Numbered from the stretch's first letter, positions 25,690-36,300 are shown. The stretch is DNA of 64,000 bases from Aquabacterium commune (GCF_004362855.1 NZ_SNXW01000001.1:184121-248120); one strand, 5' to 3'. Notes: generated by a model not told the origin, from the letters alone. Numbers and translations: made by a program.

Positions 25690-26652
25690 ATGGGACGTCC
25701 CATCTTCTCCTTGACCAGGCTCTCAGGCGGCGCGCAAGCAGCACTCCCCGTGCTGATGTACCACCGGGTCTTGCCTGAGCGCGACCCCTTGCAGGCTGAG
25801 ACCCACACAGCCCGCACGATGGACACGCAGTTCAGGACGCTGGCACGTTGCTTCAAGGCCTTGCCCCTGGACGAGGCCGCATCCCTCCTGGCCGAGGGAC
25901 GCTTGCCGCCCCGCGCCATCAGCATCACCTTCGACGATGGCTACCGCGACAACCACGACATCGCCTTGCCGCTGTTGCAGCGCCACGGTCTGACCGCCAC
26001 TTTCTACGTCTCCAGTGGCTTCCTCAACGGTGGCACGATGTTCCACGACGTCATGGTGGAGACCGTCCGCCATGCGCCCACAGGGCAACTCGACCTGGGC
26101 CTGAAAGATGCGTCCCCGGTGATCTTGGGCGATGTGGCCTCGCGGGTTGCGGCCCTGGACGCCCTCGTCCGCCAGGTCAAGTACCTTGACCCGGTCCAGC
26201 GCGAAAGGCTGTCTGAGCGCCTGCTGGCGACCTTGGGCCACAAGGCCCCGCATCAACTCATGATGGACGATGAGCAGGTGCGTGCTTTGACGCGCGCCGG
26301 CATGTCGGTGGGCGGACACACGACCCAGCACCTGATCCTGGCCCGCCTGGACGAGGCCGCAGCCTGGGAAGAAATCCGCAGCAATGCCGACGTCTTGTCC
26401 AACCTGACGGGACAGCGCATCACCTCGTTTGCCTACCCGAACGGCAAACCCGGGACCGACTATGGCCCTCAGCACGTGGAGATGGTCCGCCGCGCAGGGT
26501 TTCTCAACGCGGTCAGCACGCGCAGCGGCGTGGGCACGCGCAGCGCACCGCGCTTCGAGCTGCCACGTTTCGTGCTCAACGAGACCACGACCGCCGGCAT
26601 CCTGATGCGCATGCTGCGCATGACGGCCTACCCGGTGGGCGAGGCCGCCTGA
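25690..26652 (+). CDS. Polysaccharide deacetylase (NodB/CE4 family)
   Basis: 320 residues without a clear signal peptide. The CE4 motifs are visible: VLMYHRVLP, the motif-1 metal site SITFDDGYRDNHD, motif 2 SVGGHTTQH (HxxxH type), and TSFAYPNGKPG as motif 3. Enzymes of this family remove acetyl groups from N-acetylated sugars in polysaccharides or cell wall precursors. Proteins with this VLMYHRV...TFDDGY layout often sit in exopolysaccharide loci, but no glycosyltransferase gene is adjacent. GAGGG 4 bases before the ATG provides a ribosome site. Confidence 0.85.
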   Translation: MGRPIFSLTRLSGGAQAALPVLMYHRVLPERDPLQAETHTARTMDTQFRTLARCFKALPLDEAASLLAEGRLPPRAISITFDDGYRDNHDIALPLLQRHGLTATFYVSSGFLNGGTMFHDVMVETVRHAPTGQLDLGLKDASPVILGDVASRVAALDALVRQVKYLDPVQRERLSERLLATLGHKAPHQLMMDDEQVRALTRAGMSVGGHTTQHLILARLDEAAAWEEIRSNADVLSNLTGQRITSFAYPNGKPGTDYGPQHVEMVRRAGFLNAVSTRSGVGTRSAPRFELPRFVLNETTTAGILMRMLRMTAYPVGEAA

Positions 26653-26671
26653 GCAGCCAGGTTCGGCAGGC

Positions 26672-27745
26672 TCAGGCCTTCGCAGGCATCAGGAAATCCC
26701 GGCTGATGCCCCAGCCCAAATCGCCCACGCGGTCAAGGAACTGCGTCAGGTAGGCGTGCAGGCCGGTGGCCGTGATCTCATCGATGCGGCTGAACTGCAG
26801 GTCGGCGCGCAGGCGGCCGGCGCGGCGCAGGGTTTCCTGGCTGTGGTCATTGGCCACGGCGCGCAGGTTGCTCACCACCTCGTCCATGCAGTGCACCAGC
26901 GAACGCGGCATCTCGGCGCGCAGGATCAGCAACTCGGCCACCTTCTCCGGGCGGATGACGTTGCGATAGACCTTGCGATAGACCTCGAAGGCCGAGACCG
27001 AGCGCAGCACGGCCGACCAGTGGTAGAAGTCCACCTCCTTGCCCTCGTTGCCGGCGCCCGAGCCAAAAAACTCGGTGTTGCGCGCGTGGAACTTCACGTC
27101 CAGCAGGCGGGCGGTGTTGTCGGCGCGCTCCAGGAAGGTGCCGATGCGCTGGAAGTGGAAGGACTCGTCTTGCAGCATGGTGCCGAGCGTCACGCCGCGC
27201 GAGAGGTGCGAGCGGAACTTGACCCACTCGAACAGGTCGGCCGGGTCGCGCCCCATGGCGCCTTCCTTGACCAGGCGGTTGAACTCCAGCCAGGTCTGGT
27301 TCATGGTCTCCCAGACCTCGGTGGTGAGCGCCCCGCGCACGGCCCGGGCGTTCTCACGGGCGGCGCGCAGGCAGCTCAGGATGCTCGACGGGTTGTTGGC
27401 GTCGGTCACCATGAAGGACATCACGTCGCGCGCGTTGACCTCGTCGAACTTGTGGAGGTATTCCTCGGTCAGCTCGCTGATGCCCAGCAGGCCCTCCCAG
27501 CCTTGCAGCGCGGCTTCGCTGGATTGCGGCAGCAGCGACGTCTGGTAGTTGACGTCCAGCAGGCGCGCGGTGTTTTCGGCCCGCTCCATGTAGCGGGCCA
27601 TCCAGAAGAGGTGATCGGCGGTGCGCGACAGCATGGGCTTGGTCTCCATATGCGACATGCCGGCAGCGTGGCGTGCCCGCCAGGCGCCGGATTCGGTCTC
27701 GATGAGTTGCGTGGGCAGGTGGTCTTCGATGCGTTCGTTGAGCAT
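26672..27745 (-). CDS. Alpha-E domain protein (DUF403)
   Basis: 357 residues, all-helical. The diagnostic alpha-E opening MLSRTADHLFWMARYMERAENTARLLDV starts at residue 38, and a second similar segment RIGTFLERADNTARLLDVKF occurs near residue 190. The upstream ATG at 27745 is kept because AGGGAGG precedes it at a good distance. Alpha-E proteins are predicted partners of circularly permuted ATP-grasp enzymes in a peptide-ligating/modifying system described by comparative genomics. The gene is 36 bp after that ATP-grasp gene. Confidence 0.85.
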   Translation of the reverse strand: MLNERIEDHLPTQLIETESGAWRARHAAGMSHMETKPMLSRTADHLFWMARYMERAENTARLLDVNYQTSLLPQSSEAALQGWEGLLGISELTEEYLHKFDEVNARDVMSFMVTDANNPSSILSCLRAARENARAVRGALTTEVWETMNQTWLEFNRLVKEGAMGRDPADLFEWVKFRSHLSRGVTLGTMLQDESFHFQRIGTFLERADNTARLLDVKFHARNTEFFGSGAGNEGKEVDFYHWSAVLRSVSAFEVYRKVYRNVIRPEKVAELLILRAEMPRSLVHCMDEVVSNLRAVANDHSQETLRRAGRLRADLQFSRIDEITATGLHAYLTQFLDRVGDLGWGISRDFLMPAKA

Positions 27746-27781
27746 GGTGGCCCTCCCTTGTGAAACAGTCAGCTGAGCCGG

Positions 27782-29227
27782 TCAGCTCTCCAGCACCCAG
27801 GTGTCCTTGGTGCCGCCGCCCTGCGAGCTGTTGACCACGAGCGAGCCTTCTTTCAAGGCCACGCGGGTCAGGCCGCCGGGCACCATCTGCACCGTCTTGC
27901 CAGACAGCACGAAGGGGCGCAGGTCGATGTGGCGCGGCGCGATGCCGCTGTCCACGAAGGTCGGGCAGGTGGACAGCGACAGCGTGGGCTGGGCGATGTA
28001 GTTGCTCGGGTTGGCGATGAGCACCTGGCGGAAATCTTCGATCTCGGCCTTCGTGGCCGCCGGCCCCACCAGCATGCCGTAGCCACCGGCCCCGTGAACT
28101 TCCTTGACGACGAGGTCGGCCAGGTTGTCCAGCGTGTACTTCAGCGCATCGGTTTCACGGCAGATGTGCGTGGGCACGTTCTGCAGGATGGGCTTCTCAC
28201 CGAGGTAGAACTCGATCATCTTGGGCACGTAGGGGTAGATCGACTTGTCATCGGCGATGCCCGTGCCGAAGGCATTGGCCAGGGTGACGTTGCCAGCGCG
28301 GTAGGCGCGCAGCAGGCCGGCCACGCCCAGGGTCGAGTCCTTGCGGAAGACTTCCGGGTCCATGAAGTCGTCGTCCAGGCGGCGGTAGATGACGTCCACG
28401 CGCTGCGGCCCGCGGGTGGTGCGCATGTAAACGAAGTCGTCCTTGACGAAGAGGTCCTGACCCTGCACCAGCTCGATGCCCATTTGCTGCGCCAGGAAGG
28501 CGTGCTCGAAGTAGGCCGAGTTGTACTGGCCGGGCGTGAGCACGACGGCCGTGGGCTCGTTGACGTTGGCCGGCGCCATGGCGCGCAGGGTGTCGAGCAG
28601 CAGGTCGGGGTAGTGCGCCACCGGGGCGACGCGGTGCTCGGCGAACAGCTCGGGGAAGAGCCGCATCGACATCTTGCGGTTCTCCAGCATGTAGCTGACG
28701 CCCGAGGGCACGCGCAGGTTGTCTTCGAGCACGTAGTAGGTGCCGCTGCCATCGGGGTTGCAGGCACGCACGATGTCGATGCCCGCGATGATGGAGTAGA
28801 TGTCGCCAGGCACCTTCAGGCCCACCATTTCCTGGCGGAACTGGGCGTTGTTGAGCACCGGCTCGGACGGGATCACGCCCGCCTTGAGGATGGCCTGCTC
28901 GTGATAGACGTCCTTGAGGAACATGTTGAGCGCGGTGACGCGCTGCTTGAGGCCCTTCTCCATCTCCTTCCACTCGTGGCTGGGGATGATGCGCGGGATC
29001 AGGTCGAAAGGAATGAGGCGCTCGGTGCCCGAGCCGTCCTCGTCCTTGTCGCCATAGACCGCGAAGGTGATCCCGACGCGGCGGAAGATCATCTCGGCTT
29101 CCGCACGGCGCGAGGCCATGAGTTCGCCCGGCTGACGCTGCAGCCATCGGCCGTAGGTCTGGTAGTGGTCGCGCACCTGCGGGTCGGCGTCGGCGCTGCC
29201 TGCGTGCATCTCGTCGAAGAATCTCAT
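27782..29227 (-). CDS. Circularly permuted ATP-grasp protein (DUF404/DUF407)
   Basis: 481 residues. Family markers include FDLIPRIIPSHEW, VLEDNLRVPSGVSYMLENR, RRLDDDFMDPEVFRKDS, VVKEVHGAGGYGMLVGP and the terminal GGGLTRVA..GGGTKDTWVL block. The fold is predicted to form amide bonds using ATP (COOH-NH2 ligase). It is the stand-alone counterpart of the N-terminal part of the fused protein at 30598-33276. About 450 bp of noncoding, repeat-rich DNA lie upstream, so it may have its own promoter. Confidence 0.85.
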   Translation of the reverse strand: MRFFDEMHAGSADADPQVRDHYQTYGRWLQRQPGELMASRRAEAEMIFRRVGITFAVYGDKDEDGSGTERLIPFDLIPRIIPSHEWKEMEKGLKQRVTALNMFLKDVYHEQAILKAGVIPSEPVLNNAQFRQEMVGLKVPGDIYSIIAGIDIVRACNPDGSGTYYVLEDNLRVPSGVSYMLENRKMSMRLFPELFAEHRVAPVAHYPDLLLDTLRAMAPANVNEPTAVVLTPGQYNSAYFEHAFLAQQMGIELVQGQDLFVKDDFVYMRTTRGPQRVDVIYRRLDDDFMDPEVFRKDSTLGVAGLLRAYRAGNVTLANAFGTGIADDKSIYPYVPKMIEFYLGEKPILQNVPTHICRETDALKYTLDNLADLVVKEVHGAGGYGMLVGPAATKAEIEDFRQVLIANPSNYIAQPTLSLSTCPTFVDSGIAPRHIDLRPFVLSGKTVQMVPGGLTRVALKEGSLVVNSSQGGGTKDTWVLES

Positions 29228-29377
29228 CGATGGGCCCTGGTGGGGGGATGGAAAACAGCGTTGTCCATGTCAATGCACTAAGCGTGCCAAGTGCTGGCCT
29301 GCCAGGGTCGAGCGCCAAACTGCAGGCGCCGCGCGTCGCCCTTTTGGCGAGGGGCTTGACCTGGCACAAATGGCGCT

Positions 29378-29607
29378 TGCCGCTGAAAGTGCCGACCGCG
29401 CCCCGAAAAGGGGCATGTGCTGGGTCGCGCCAGGCCAGCGTCCGCGCTTTTCGCGACAAGCGCGCCGCTTTCTGGGGCGTGCATGTCGCGAAAAGCGCGT
29501 CGCACGCCCCGCAAAGAGGCATGCATGGCCCACAGCGACCCAGCACGTGGCTCACGGAGTGCGGCGCGCGGCACTTTCAGTGGCAGTGTCGCCCCTTTTT
29601 GGGGCGC
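29378..29607. repeat. Nested inverted-repeat block in a 450-bp intergenic region
   Basis: The space 29228-29677 has no convincing gene. Its centre is a set of inverted modules: A 29378-29394 with 29569-29585 (17 nt, one mismatch); B 29398-29414 with 29591-29607 (17 nt, one mismatch, each also self-complementary); C 29414-29428 with 29535-29549 (15 nt, one mismatch); D 29443-29458 with 29484-29499 (16 nt, perfect); E 29469-29483 with 29502-29516 (15 nt, imperfect), which competes with D. It can form a long cruciform or RNA hairpin and stands about 150 bp upstream of the stand-alone ATP-grasp gene. Confidence 0.75.
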
Positions 29608-29677
29608 AGGTGGCGCTTTTTGTGCGGTGGGTGGCGCTGGGAGTGCCGCGGGCGACGCTGGGCGCACGGCGCGCCGC

Positions 29678-30601
29678 TCAGAGCAGCCGCGTGGTGACCC
29701 GCACGGCCAGCCGGTGGTCCCCGCCACCGCGGATGACGCCGCGCAAGGGGGTGACGTCGCCGAAGTCCCGGCCGTGGGCGACGCGCACATGGTGGACCTC
29801 GGGCACGGCGTCGTTGGTGGGGTCGAGGTCGAGCCAGTCGTCGGCCAGGGGCAGGCCCAGGCCGGGCACCCAGACGCTGACCCAGGCGTGCGAGGCGTCG
29901 GCGCCGACCAAGGGGGCCTGGCCCGGTGGCGGGCGGGTCAGCAGGTAGCCGCTGACGTAGCGCCCGGCCAGGCCGCAGGCGCGCAGGCAACCCAGCATGA
30001 GGTGGGCGAAGTCCTGGCAGACGCCGCGGCGCTCGGCCAGCACGGTGAGGATGGGCGTGGAGATGTCGGTGGAGGCCGGCGCGTAGCTGAAGTCGGCGTG
30101 GATGCGCTGCATCAGCGCGATGGCGGCTTCGGCCAGGGGTCGGTCGTCCTGCAGGGACTCGGCCCCGTAGGCGCGCAGTTCCGGGTGCAGGGGCACGTAG
30201 GGCGAGGCGTAGAGGAATTCGGCGGCGGGCTCGAACGGGGCTTTGGCGCGGTAGCTCAGGCGCTCGCGCACCTGACCACAGGTGGGGCCTGGGTGCGCGG
30301 TGAGGTGTTCGGCCAGGCCTTCGTAGCGGGCCGTGACCTGCACCTCGCTGCGGGCCACCACGCGCAGCGCCTGGTGGGCGGCGTGCAGGGCGAAGTAGGC
30401 GCGGCTGTTGCCGTGGCTGTCGCGGCGGGTGCTGTGCTGCTGCGGGGTCGGCTGCACGGCCATCTCGAAAGACAGCAGCCGCTGGCCGGCATCGCTCAAA
30501 GGGCGCAGGCAGGCGATGTGCTGGGCCTGTTCGACCGGGTGGTCGTAGTCGTAGCGGGTTTCGTGTTCGACGCTGAGGCGGGCGGCGGCTGGAGAGGTCA
30601 T
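29678..30601 (-). CDS. Transglutaminase-like cysteine protein
   Basis: 307 residues. The N-terminal beta domain (LSVEHETRYDYDHPVEQAQHI) is typical of bacterial transglutaminase-like proteins, and the catalytic triad is visible: Cys in ERRGVCQDFAH, His in DASHAWVSVW and Asp in WLDLDPTND. ATG at 30601 overlaps the stop of the fused ATP-grasp/alpha-E gene by 4 bases. In this gene neighbourhood the domain is predicted to cleave or transfer peptide amides made by the ATP-grasp partner. Confidence 0.85.
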   Translation of the reverse strand: MTSPAAARLSVEHETRYDYDHPVEQAQHIACLRPLSDAGQRLLSFEMAVQPTPQQHSTRRDSHGNSRAYFALHAAHQALRVVARSEVQVTARYEGLAEHLTAHPGPTCGQVRERLSYRAKAPFEPAAEFLYASPYVPLHPELRAYGAESLQDDRPLAEAAIALMQRIHADFSYAPASTDISTPILTVLAERRGVCQDFAHLMLGCLRACGLAGRYVSGYLLTRPPPGQAPLVGADASHAWVSVWVPGLGLPLADDWLDLDPTNDAVPEVHHVRVAHGRDFGDVTPLRGVIRGGGDHRLAVRVTTRLL

Positions 30602-33276
30602 GCGCTCACCATGGCATCGTGGGTCTCGGCGTGGACGAAGAAGAGGCGCGCGACCTCGTCGGACAGGCGCCAGCTGGCGTCGATCAGGCGGGCGCACAGG
30701 GCCAGCAAGCGCTCGGGGCCCAGGGCCGGGTCACAGAGTTCGTCGAGGGTGCTGCCCACGCCCTGGTGGGGCAGGAGGGCCAGCAGGTCGGCCTGGGAGC
30801 TGCCGCGCTCGGGCAGCTTGCCCAGCTCGGTGCGCAGGCGGCGCAGCACGCAGGCCAGGGCGCGGGGGTTGTTCTCGTCCATGACCAGCATGGCCAGCAG
30901 GGCCGGCCGTTCCAGGCGGCGTTGGAAGCGGGCACGGAAGGTGATGGCGCTGTCGAAGAGGTCAAGCAACTGGTCGTAGCCCTGGGCCTGGCCCAGTGCC
31001 TCGTGCGTGCAGAACGCCTGCAGGAAGCCGGCATAGCCCGCCAGACGCTCGATGAGGCGGCCCACGGTGAGCAAGCGCCAGCCGGCGTCGCGGGTCATGC
31101 GGTCGGTCTGCGCGCCGGTCACGGCCGACAACTGCATGGCCAGGTGCTCCAGGGCCTCGTCGGCCTGTTGCAAACCTGGGCGGCCCTGAGGAGCGTCGGG
31201 GGTGAGGGCCTGCTGGAAGTCGGGCCCCAGGGTGCGCAGCAGGCGGACGTGGGCGGGCGAGAGGCGCTCGCGCAGGGTCTGGGCCGAGCGCGCCAGGGCG
31301 TCGAGGTTGTGGGCCAGGCTGAGGGCGCCTTGGCGGGCCTGCGGGTCGATGAGGGCGTCCAGCGCGGCGCGCTCGAACACGCGGGGTGCCTGGGCCAGGC
31401 TGGGCGTGCCCTGGGGCACGAGGCCGCAGCGCAGCGACAAGGCCGACAGCGCTTGCAGCACAGCGTCGTCGGGCTCGTCTTCGGTGCTGGCCAGGCCGAT
31501 GAGGTTCTGCACCAGGCGCAACTGCTGCTCAGCGCGCTCGGTGTAGCGGCCCATCCAGAACAGGTTCTCGCCGATGCGGCTGGCCACCGGGCGCTGGCGC
31601 TGGGCAAGCTCGTCCAGGCGCACCGAGGTGGGCAGCATCGAGAAGGTGTCCACCGGCTCGTCGGTCAGCACCCAGGTGTCCAGTGAGCTGCCGCCCAGCT
31701 GCATGGAGACCGGCCCGGCGTCGCGCGTGGCGATGCGGGTCATGCCGCCGGGCAGCACCTGCCAGCCGCCACGGCCATCGGACAGGGCATAAACGCGCAG
31801 CGAGGCGCCGCGCGGGTTGACGTGGCCTGCGCCACCCGCACCAGCACCGCCTCCTTGCCACACCGGCGCCTGGGCGTAGGGCACGAAGTCCTGAACGGTG
31901 TAGGCCCCGGGATCGTGGTCGATGCGCTCGCGCCAGGCCTGCAGGGCCGGCGCGGTCAGGGTCTGGCCGAGCACGGCCTCGAAGCTCTGGCGCAGGCGGG
32001 GCGAGCCGAAGCCCGGCGTGCCCGCGTGGGGGTGGCTGGGGCGGATGACCTGGTGGGCCAGCTCGGGGCGGATGTCGGCCCAGGCGCTGGCCTCGCCGCA
32101 CCACCAGGTGGGCAGCGAGGGCAAGGCGAGCTCTTCGCCCAGCAGCTTGCGCGACAGCGCCGGCAGGAAGCCGTGCACCGCGGGCGACTCCAGGAAGCCC
32201 GTGCCCAAGGCGTTGGCCAGCACGACGTGGCCGGCGCGCACCACCTGCATCAGGCCGGGCACGCCCAGGTGGGAGTCGGAGCGCAGCTCCAGCGGGTCGC
32301 AGAAGTCGTCGTCCAGGCGGCGCAGCAGGCCGTGCAGCGGCGCCAGGCCTTGCACCGTTTTCATGAAGAGGCGCTCGTCGCGCACCACCAAGTCACCTCC
32401 TTCGACCAGGGGCAGACCGAGGTAGCGCGCCAGGTAGGCCTGCTCGAAATAGGTTTCGTTGAACGGGCCTGGGGTCAGCAGGGCCAGGCTGGGGGCCGCG
32501 CCCTGGGCACCCTCGGCGCCGCCGACACAGCCCGCGGCCAACTCGCTGAGGGTGTCGATCAGGCGCCGGTAGCCCGAGGCCAGGTGCTGCACGTTCATCG
32601 CCCGGTAGGCCTCGGGGAACTGCCGCGAGACGATGAGCCGGTTCTGCATCACATAGCCCAGCCCCGAGGGCGCCTGGGTGCGGTGCGAGACCACCCACCA
32701 GGCGCCATCGGGCCCGCGCACCAGGTCGAAGGCCAGCACGTGCAGGTGGATGCCGCCCGGCGGTGTCACGCCCTGCAGGCCGCGCAGGTAGCCGGGGTGA
32801 CCCAGCACCAGGGCCGAGGGCAGCAGGGCTTCCTTGAGCAGGCGCTGCTCGCCGTAGGTGTCGGCCAGGACGGTGTTGAGCAGGCGGGCGCGCTGGGCCA
32901 CGCCTTGCTCCAGGCTGCGCCATTCGTCGGCCTCGACGATGAGGGGCAGCACCTCCAGCGACCAGGGCCGGCTGGGCCCGCCCTGGGCGTTGTAAACGTT
33001 GTAGGTGATGCCGTCTTCGCGGATCTGCCGCGCCATCAGCGCCTGGCGGCGCTGCAGGTCGTCGAGCGGCGCGCCGAGGTGATCGACGAAGCCCCGCCAG
33101 GCCGGACGCAAGGCGCCCTCGGCATCGCGCAGCTCGTCGTAGTGGCCCGCTTCGGCCGGCCGCGCGCGCTGAAGGAGCTCGTGGGCCAGGGCCTCGCCCG
33201 GGCTGGCGCCGGCCGGGGTGGCGTCGTCGAACAGCGGCAGGGAGGTGGTCAAGGATGTCGTCACGGAGGGAGGCAC
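30598..33276 (-). CDS. Fused circularly permuted ATP-grasp / alpha-E protein
   Basis: 892 residues. Residues about 60-530 match the ATP-grasp family (VLPLIVEADEW, VMQNRLIVSRQFPEAY, RRLDDDFCDPLELRSDS, GGMTRIA..SLDTWVLTD). From about 560 the alpha-E signature appears (ASRIGENLFWMGRYTERAEQQLRLV) and continues to the end. It combines in one chain what the two separate genes at 26672-29227 encode. A low-complexity Gly/Ala insert (PVWQGGGAGAGGAGHV) lies in the ATP-grasp part. The gene is coupled to the transglutaminase genes on both sides (27 bp and 4-base overlap). Confidence 0.85.
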   Translation of the reverse strand: MPPSVTTSLTTSLPLFDDATPAGASPGEALAHELLQRARPAEAGHYDELRDAEGALRPAWRGFVDHLGAPLDDLQRRQALMARQIREDGITYNVYNAQGGPSRPWSLEVLPLIVEADEWRSLEQGVAQRARLLNTVLADTYGEQRLLKEALLPSALVLGHPGYLRGLQGVTPPGGIHLHVLAFDLVRGPDGAWWVVSHRTQAPSGLGYVMQNRLIVSRQFPEAYRAMNVQHLASGYRRLIDTLSELAAGCVGGAEGAQGAAPSLALLTPGPFNETYFEQAYLARYLGLPLVEGGDLVVRDERLFMKTVQGLAPLHGLLRRLDDDFCDPLELRSDSHLGVPGLMQVVRAGHVVLANALGTGFLESPAVHGFLPALSRKLLGEELALPSLPTWWCGEASAWADIRPELAHQVIRPSHPHAGTPGFGSPRLRQSFEAVLGQTLTAPALQAWRERIDHDPGAYTVQDFVPYAQAPVWQGGGAGAGGAGHVNPRGASLRVYALSDGRGGWQVLPGGMTRIATRDAGPVSMQLGGSSLDTWVLTDEPVDTFSMLPTSVRLDELAQRQRPVASRIGENLFWMGRYTERAEQQLRLVQNLIGLASTEDEPDDAVLQALSALSLRCGLVPQGTPSLAQAPRVFERAALDALIDPQARQGALSLAHNLDALARSAQTLRERLSPAHVRLLRTLGPDFQQALTPDAPQGRPGLQQADEALEHLAMQLSAVTGAQTDRMTRDAGWRLLTVGRLIERLAGYAGFLQAFCTHEALGQAQGYDQLLDLFDSAITFRARFQRRLERPALLAMLVMDENNPRALACVLRRLRTELGKLPERGSSQADLLALLPHQGVGSTLDELCDPALGPERLLALCARLIDASWRLSDEVARLFFVHAETHDAMVSA

Positions 33277-33303
33277 AGTGGCGTCATCCTACCAACCCGG
33301 CCT

Positions 33304-36300
33304 TCATGCACCACCCTTGGCCCGACGCAAGTCCAGCGTCAAGGGGTGTTCGATGCCGGCCGGCTGGGGGCGCACGTCCATCGCACCGGGCGTGTGGCCC
33401 ATGCGGAAGAAGCGCGCCAGGCGGCGGCTTTCGGCCTCGAAGGCGTTGACGGGGAAGGTGTCGTGGTTGCGTCCGCCCGGGTGGGCGACGTGGTACTGGC
33501 AGCCCCCCAGGGAGCGCTTGAGCCAGGTGTCCACCACGTCGAAGGTCAAGGGCGCGTCGGCACCGATGGTCGGGTGCAGGCAAGACGGCGGTTGCCAGGC
33601 GCGGTAACGCACGCCCGCCACGAACTCGCCACTGCGGCCCGTGGGGTGCAAGGGCAGCAGCTGGCCATTGACCGTGACCACGTGGCGGTTGCCATTGAGC
33701 CCGGTGGCGCGCACCTCCAGGCGCTCCAGCGAGGAGTCCACATAGCGCACCGTGCCACCGGGCGAGCCTTCCTCGCCCATGACGTGCCAGGGCTCCAGCG
33801 CACCGCGCAGGCTCAGGCGCACGCCGGCCGACTGCACCTCGCCGATGTAGGGGAAGCGGAACTCGAAGTGCGGCGCGAACCAGGCGGGGTCGAAGGCGTG
33901 GCCGGCCATTTCCAGCTCGGCCAGCACGTCGGCGAAATCCTGCTCGACGAAGCTGGGCAGCAAGAAGCGGTCGTGCAGGCCGGTGCCCCAGCGCGTCAGC
34001 CGGGTGGCGCCATGGCCCTTGTACGGCTCTTTCCAGAACCAGGCGACCAGGGCGCGCAGCAGGAGCTGCTGCACCAGGCTCATCTGAGCGTGGGGCGGCA
34101 TCTCGAAGGCGCGCAACTCCAGCAGGCCGAGGCGGCCGGTGGGGCCGTCGGGCGAGTAGAGCTTGTCGATGCAGAACTCGCTGCGGTGGGTGTTGCCGGT
34201 GGCGTCCACCAGCAGGTTGCGCAGCGAGCGGTCGATCAGCCAAGGCGGGCACTGGCCCCAGATGCCCATCTGGCGCTCGATCTCCTTCATGGCGATCTCG
34301 GTCTCATAGACCTGGTCCATGCGCGCCTCGTCGATGCGCGGCGCCTGGCTGGTCGGCCCGATGAACAGGCCCGAGAACAGGTAGGACAGCGAGGGGTGGT
34401 TGTGCCAGAAGGTCAGCAGGCTGGGGATGAGGTCGGGGCGGCGCAGGAAGGGGCTGTCGGCCGGCGTGGCGCCGCCCAGCACGAAGTGGTTGCCGCCGCC
34501 GGTGCCGGTGTGGCGGCCGTCCACCATGAACTTCTCGGTGGACAGGCGGGTTTCGTGCGCGGCCTGGTAGAGGAACTCGGTGTGGTCCACCAGTTGCTCC
34601 CAGCTGGACGCTGGGTGGATGTTGACCTCGATGACGCCGGGGTCGGGCGTGACCTGCAGCACCTTGAGGCGGGCGTCGCGCGGCGGTGGGTAGCCCTCCA
34701 GCACGACCTTCAGGCCGGTCTCGGCGGCCGTGGCCTCCACCGCGGCCACGAGGTCGAGGTAGTCGTCCAGGCTGGTCAGGGGCGGCATGAACACGTACAA
34801 CACGCCGCCGCCCTCTCCTTCGGTTTCCACCTTGGGGCCGCTGGCGCGGTCGGGGTTGCGCACCTCCACGCACAGGGCCGTGCGGGTGATCCAGTGCGCC
34901 GACTCGAAGCGGCTGGGCAGCTTGGCCGGGTCCACCGCGCTGGCCGTGGCCGGGCCGGCGGCGCCCAGCACCGGGTTGGCCGCGAGCTCACCCCACTCGC
35001 CGTTCGCGCCACCGCGTTGCCCGCGGGGGTCCAGGCCGTCCACCGCCTGGCCCTGGACGGACACCGCCCCGCCCTGCGCGAAGCCGCCGCCCATGGCGTG
35101 GGGGCCATATTGGGCACGCAGCGCGGCCGCATCCCGCAAGGCCGGCTTGGGCGCGAAGGGGTCGTGCGCCAGCGGGTAGGGGTAGTCGCCGCTGCTGACC
35201 CAGGGCAGCGAGTCCAGCGGCAGGCGCAGGCCCATGGGTGAGTCGCCAGGGATGAGGTACATGCGCTCGTCGCGGAAGAACCAGGGGCCGGTCACCCAGG
35301 TCGGGCCACTCAGCCCCGGGGCGGCATGCCGCCACTCGCGCTTGAGCGGCAGGGCGTAGCCCACGGTGTGGTCCAGCCCCTGGTCGAAGATGCGGCGCAG
35401 GCGCACGCGCTCCAGCTCGTCGTCCAGGCGGGCGTCCAGCGGGTCCACGTTGACGGGCAGGCGGCGCTCGCGCCACAGGTAGTACCAGGTGTCCTCGTAA
35501 CCCGTCTGGACATGGGCCGAGCCCACGCCCAGCTTGTCCGACAGCGTGTCGATGAAGCGCTTGGCGTCGGCACTGGTGTAGCGCACGGCCTGCCGCTCGT
35601 CGGCGAACAGGCTGGGGTCGTGCCAGCAGGGCTGGCCGTCGGTGCGCCAGAAGATGGACAGCGCCCAGCGCGGCAGCTGCTCGCCCGGGTACCACTTGCC
35701 CTGGCCGAAGTGCAGGAAGCCGCCCTCGCCGTAGCGGGCGCGCAGCTTGTGCACCAAGGTGGTGGCCAGGCCGCGCTTGGTGGGGCCGAGCGCGTCGGTG
35801 TTCCACTCGGCGCCATCGCGGTCATCGACCGAAACGAAGGTCGGCTCGCCGCCCATGGTCAGGCGCACGTCGGTGTCGTTCAGCTGGGCATCGACGGCCT
35901 GGCCGAGCGCATCGATGGCCTCCCACTGCGCGGGCGTGTAGGGCTTGGTCACGCGCGGCGACTCGTAGATGCGCGTGATGCCCATGTGGTGCCCGAAGCT
36001 GACCTCGCACTCGTCCACCGCACCGGAAACGGGCGCTGCGCCGGTGGGCTCGGGCGTGCAGGCCACGGGGATGTGCCCTTCGCCGGCCATCAGGCCCGAG
36101 GTCGGGTCCAGGCCGACCCAGCCGGCACCGGGCAGGAAGACCTCGCACCAGGCGTGCAGGTCGGTGAAATCCACCTCCGTGCCCGAGGGGCCGTCCAGCG
36201 CGGCCACATCGGCCTTGAGCTGGACGAGGTAGCCCGACACGAAGCGCGCGGCCAGGCCCATGTGGCGCAGCGCCTGCACCAGCAGCCAGCCGGTGTCGCG

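Noticed and set aside
31822..35241. A very long open frame on the plus strand (over 1100 codons), with many similar long plus-strand frames at 1-1383, 1317-4458, 20458-22179, 53858-56608
   Set aside because: They are antisense to clear genes with recognisable motifs, have His/Gly/Val-rich compositions typical of GC-rich shadow frames, and show no domains.
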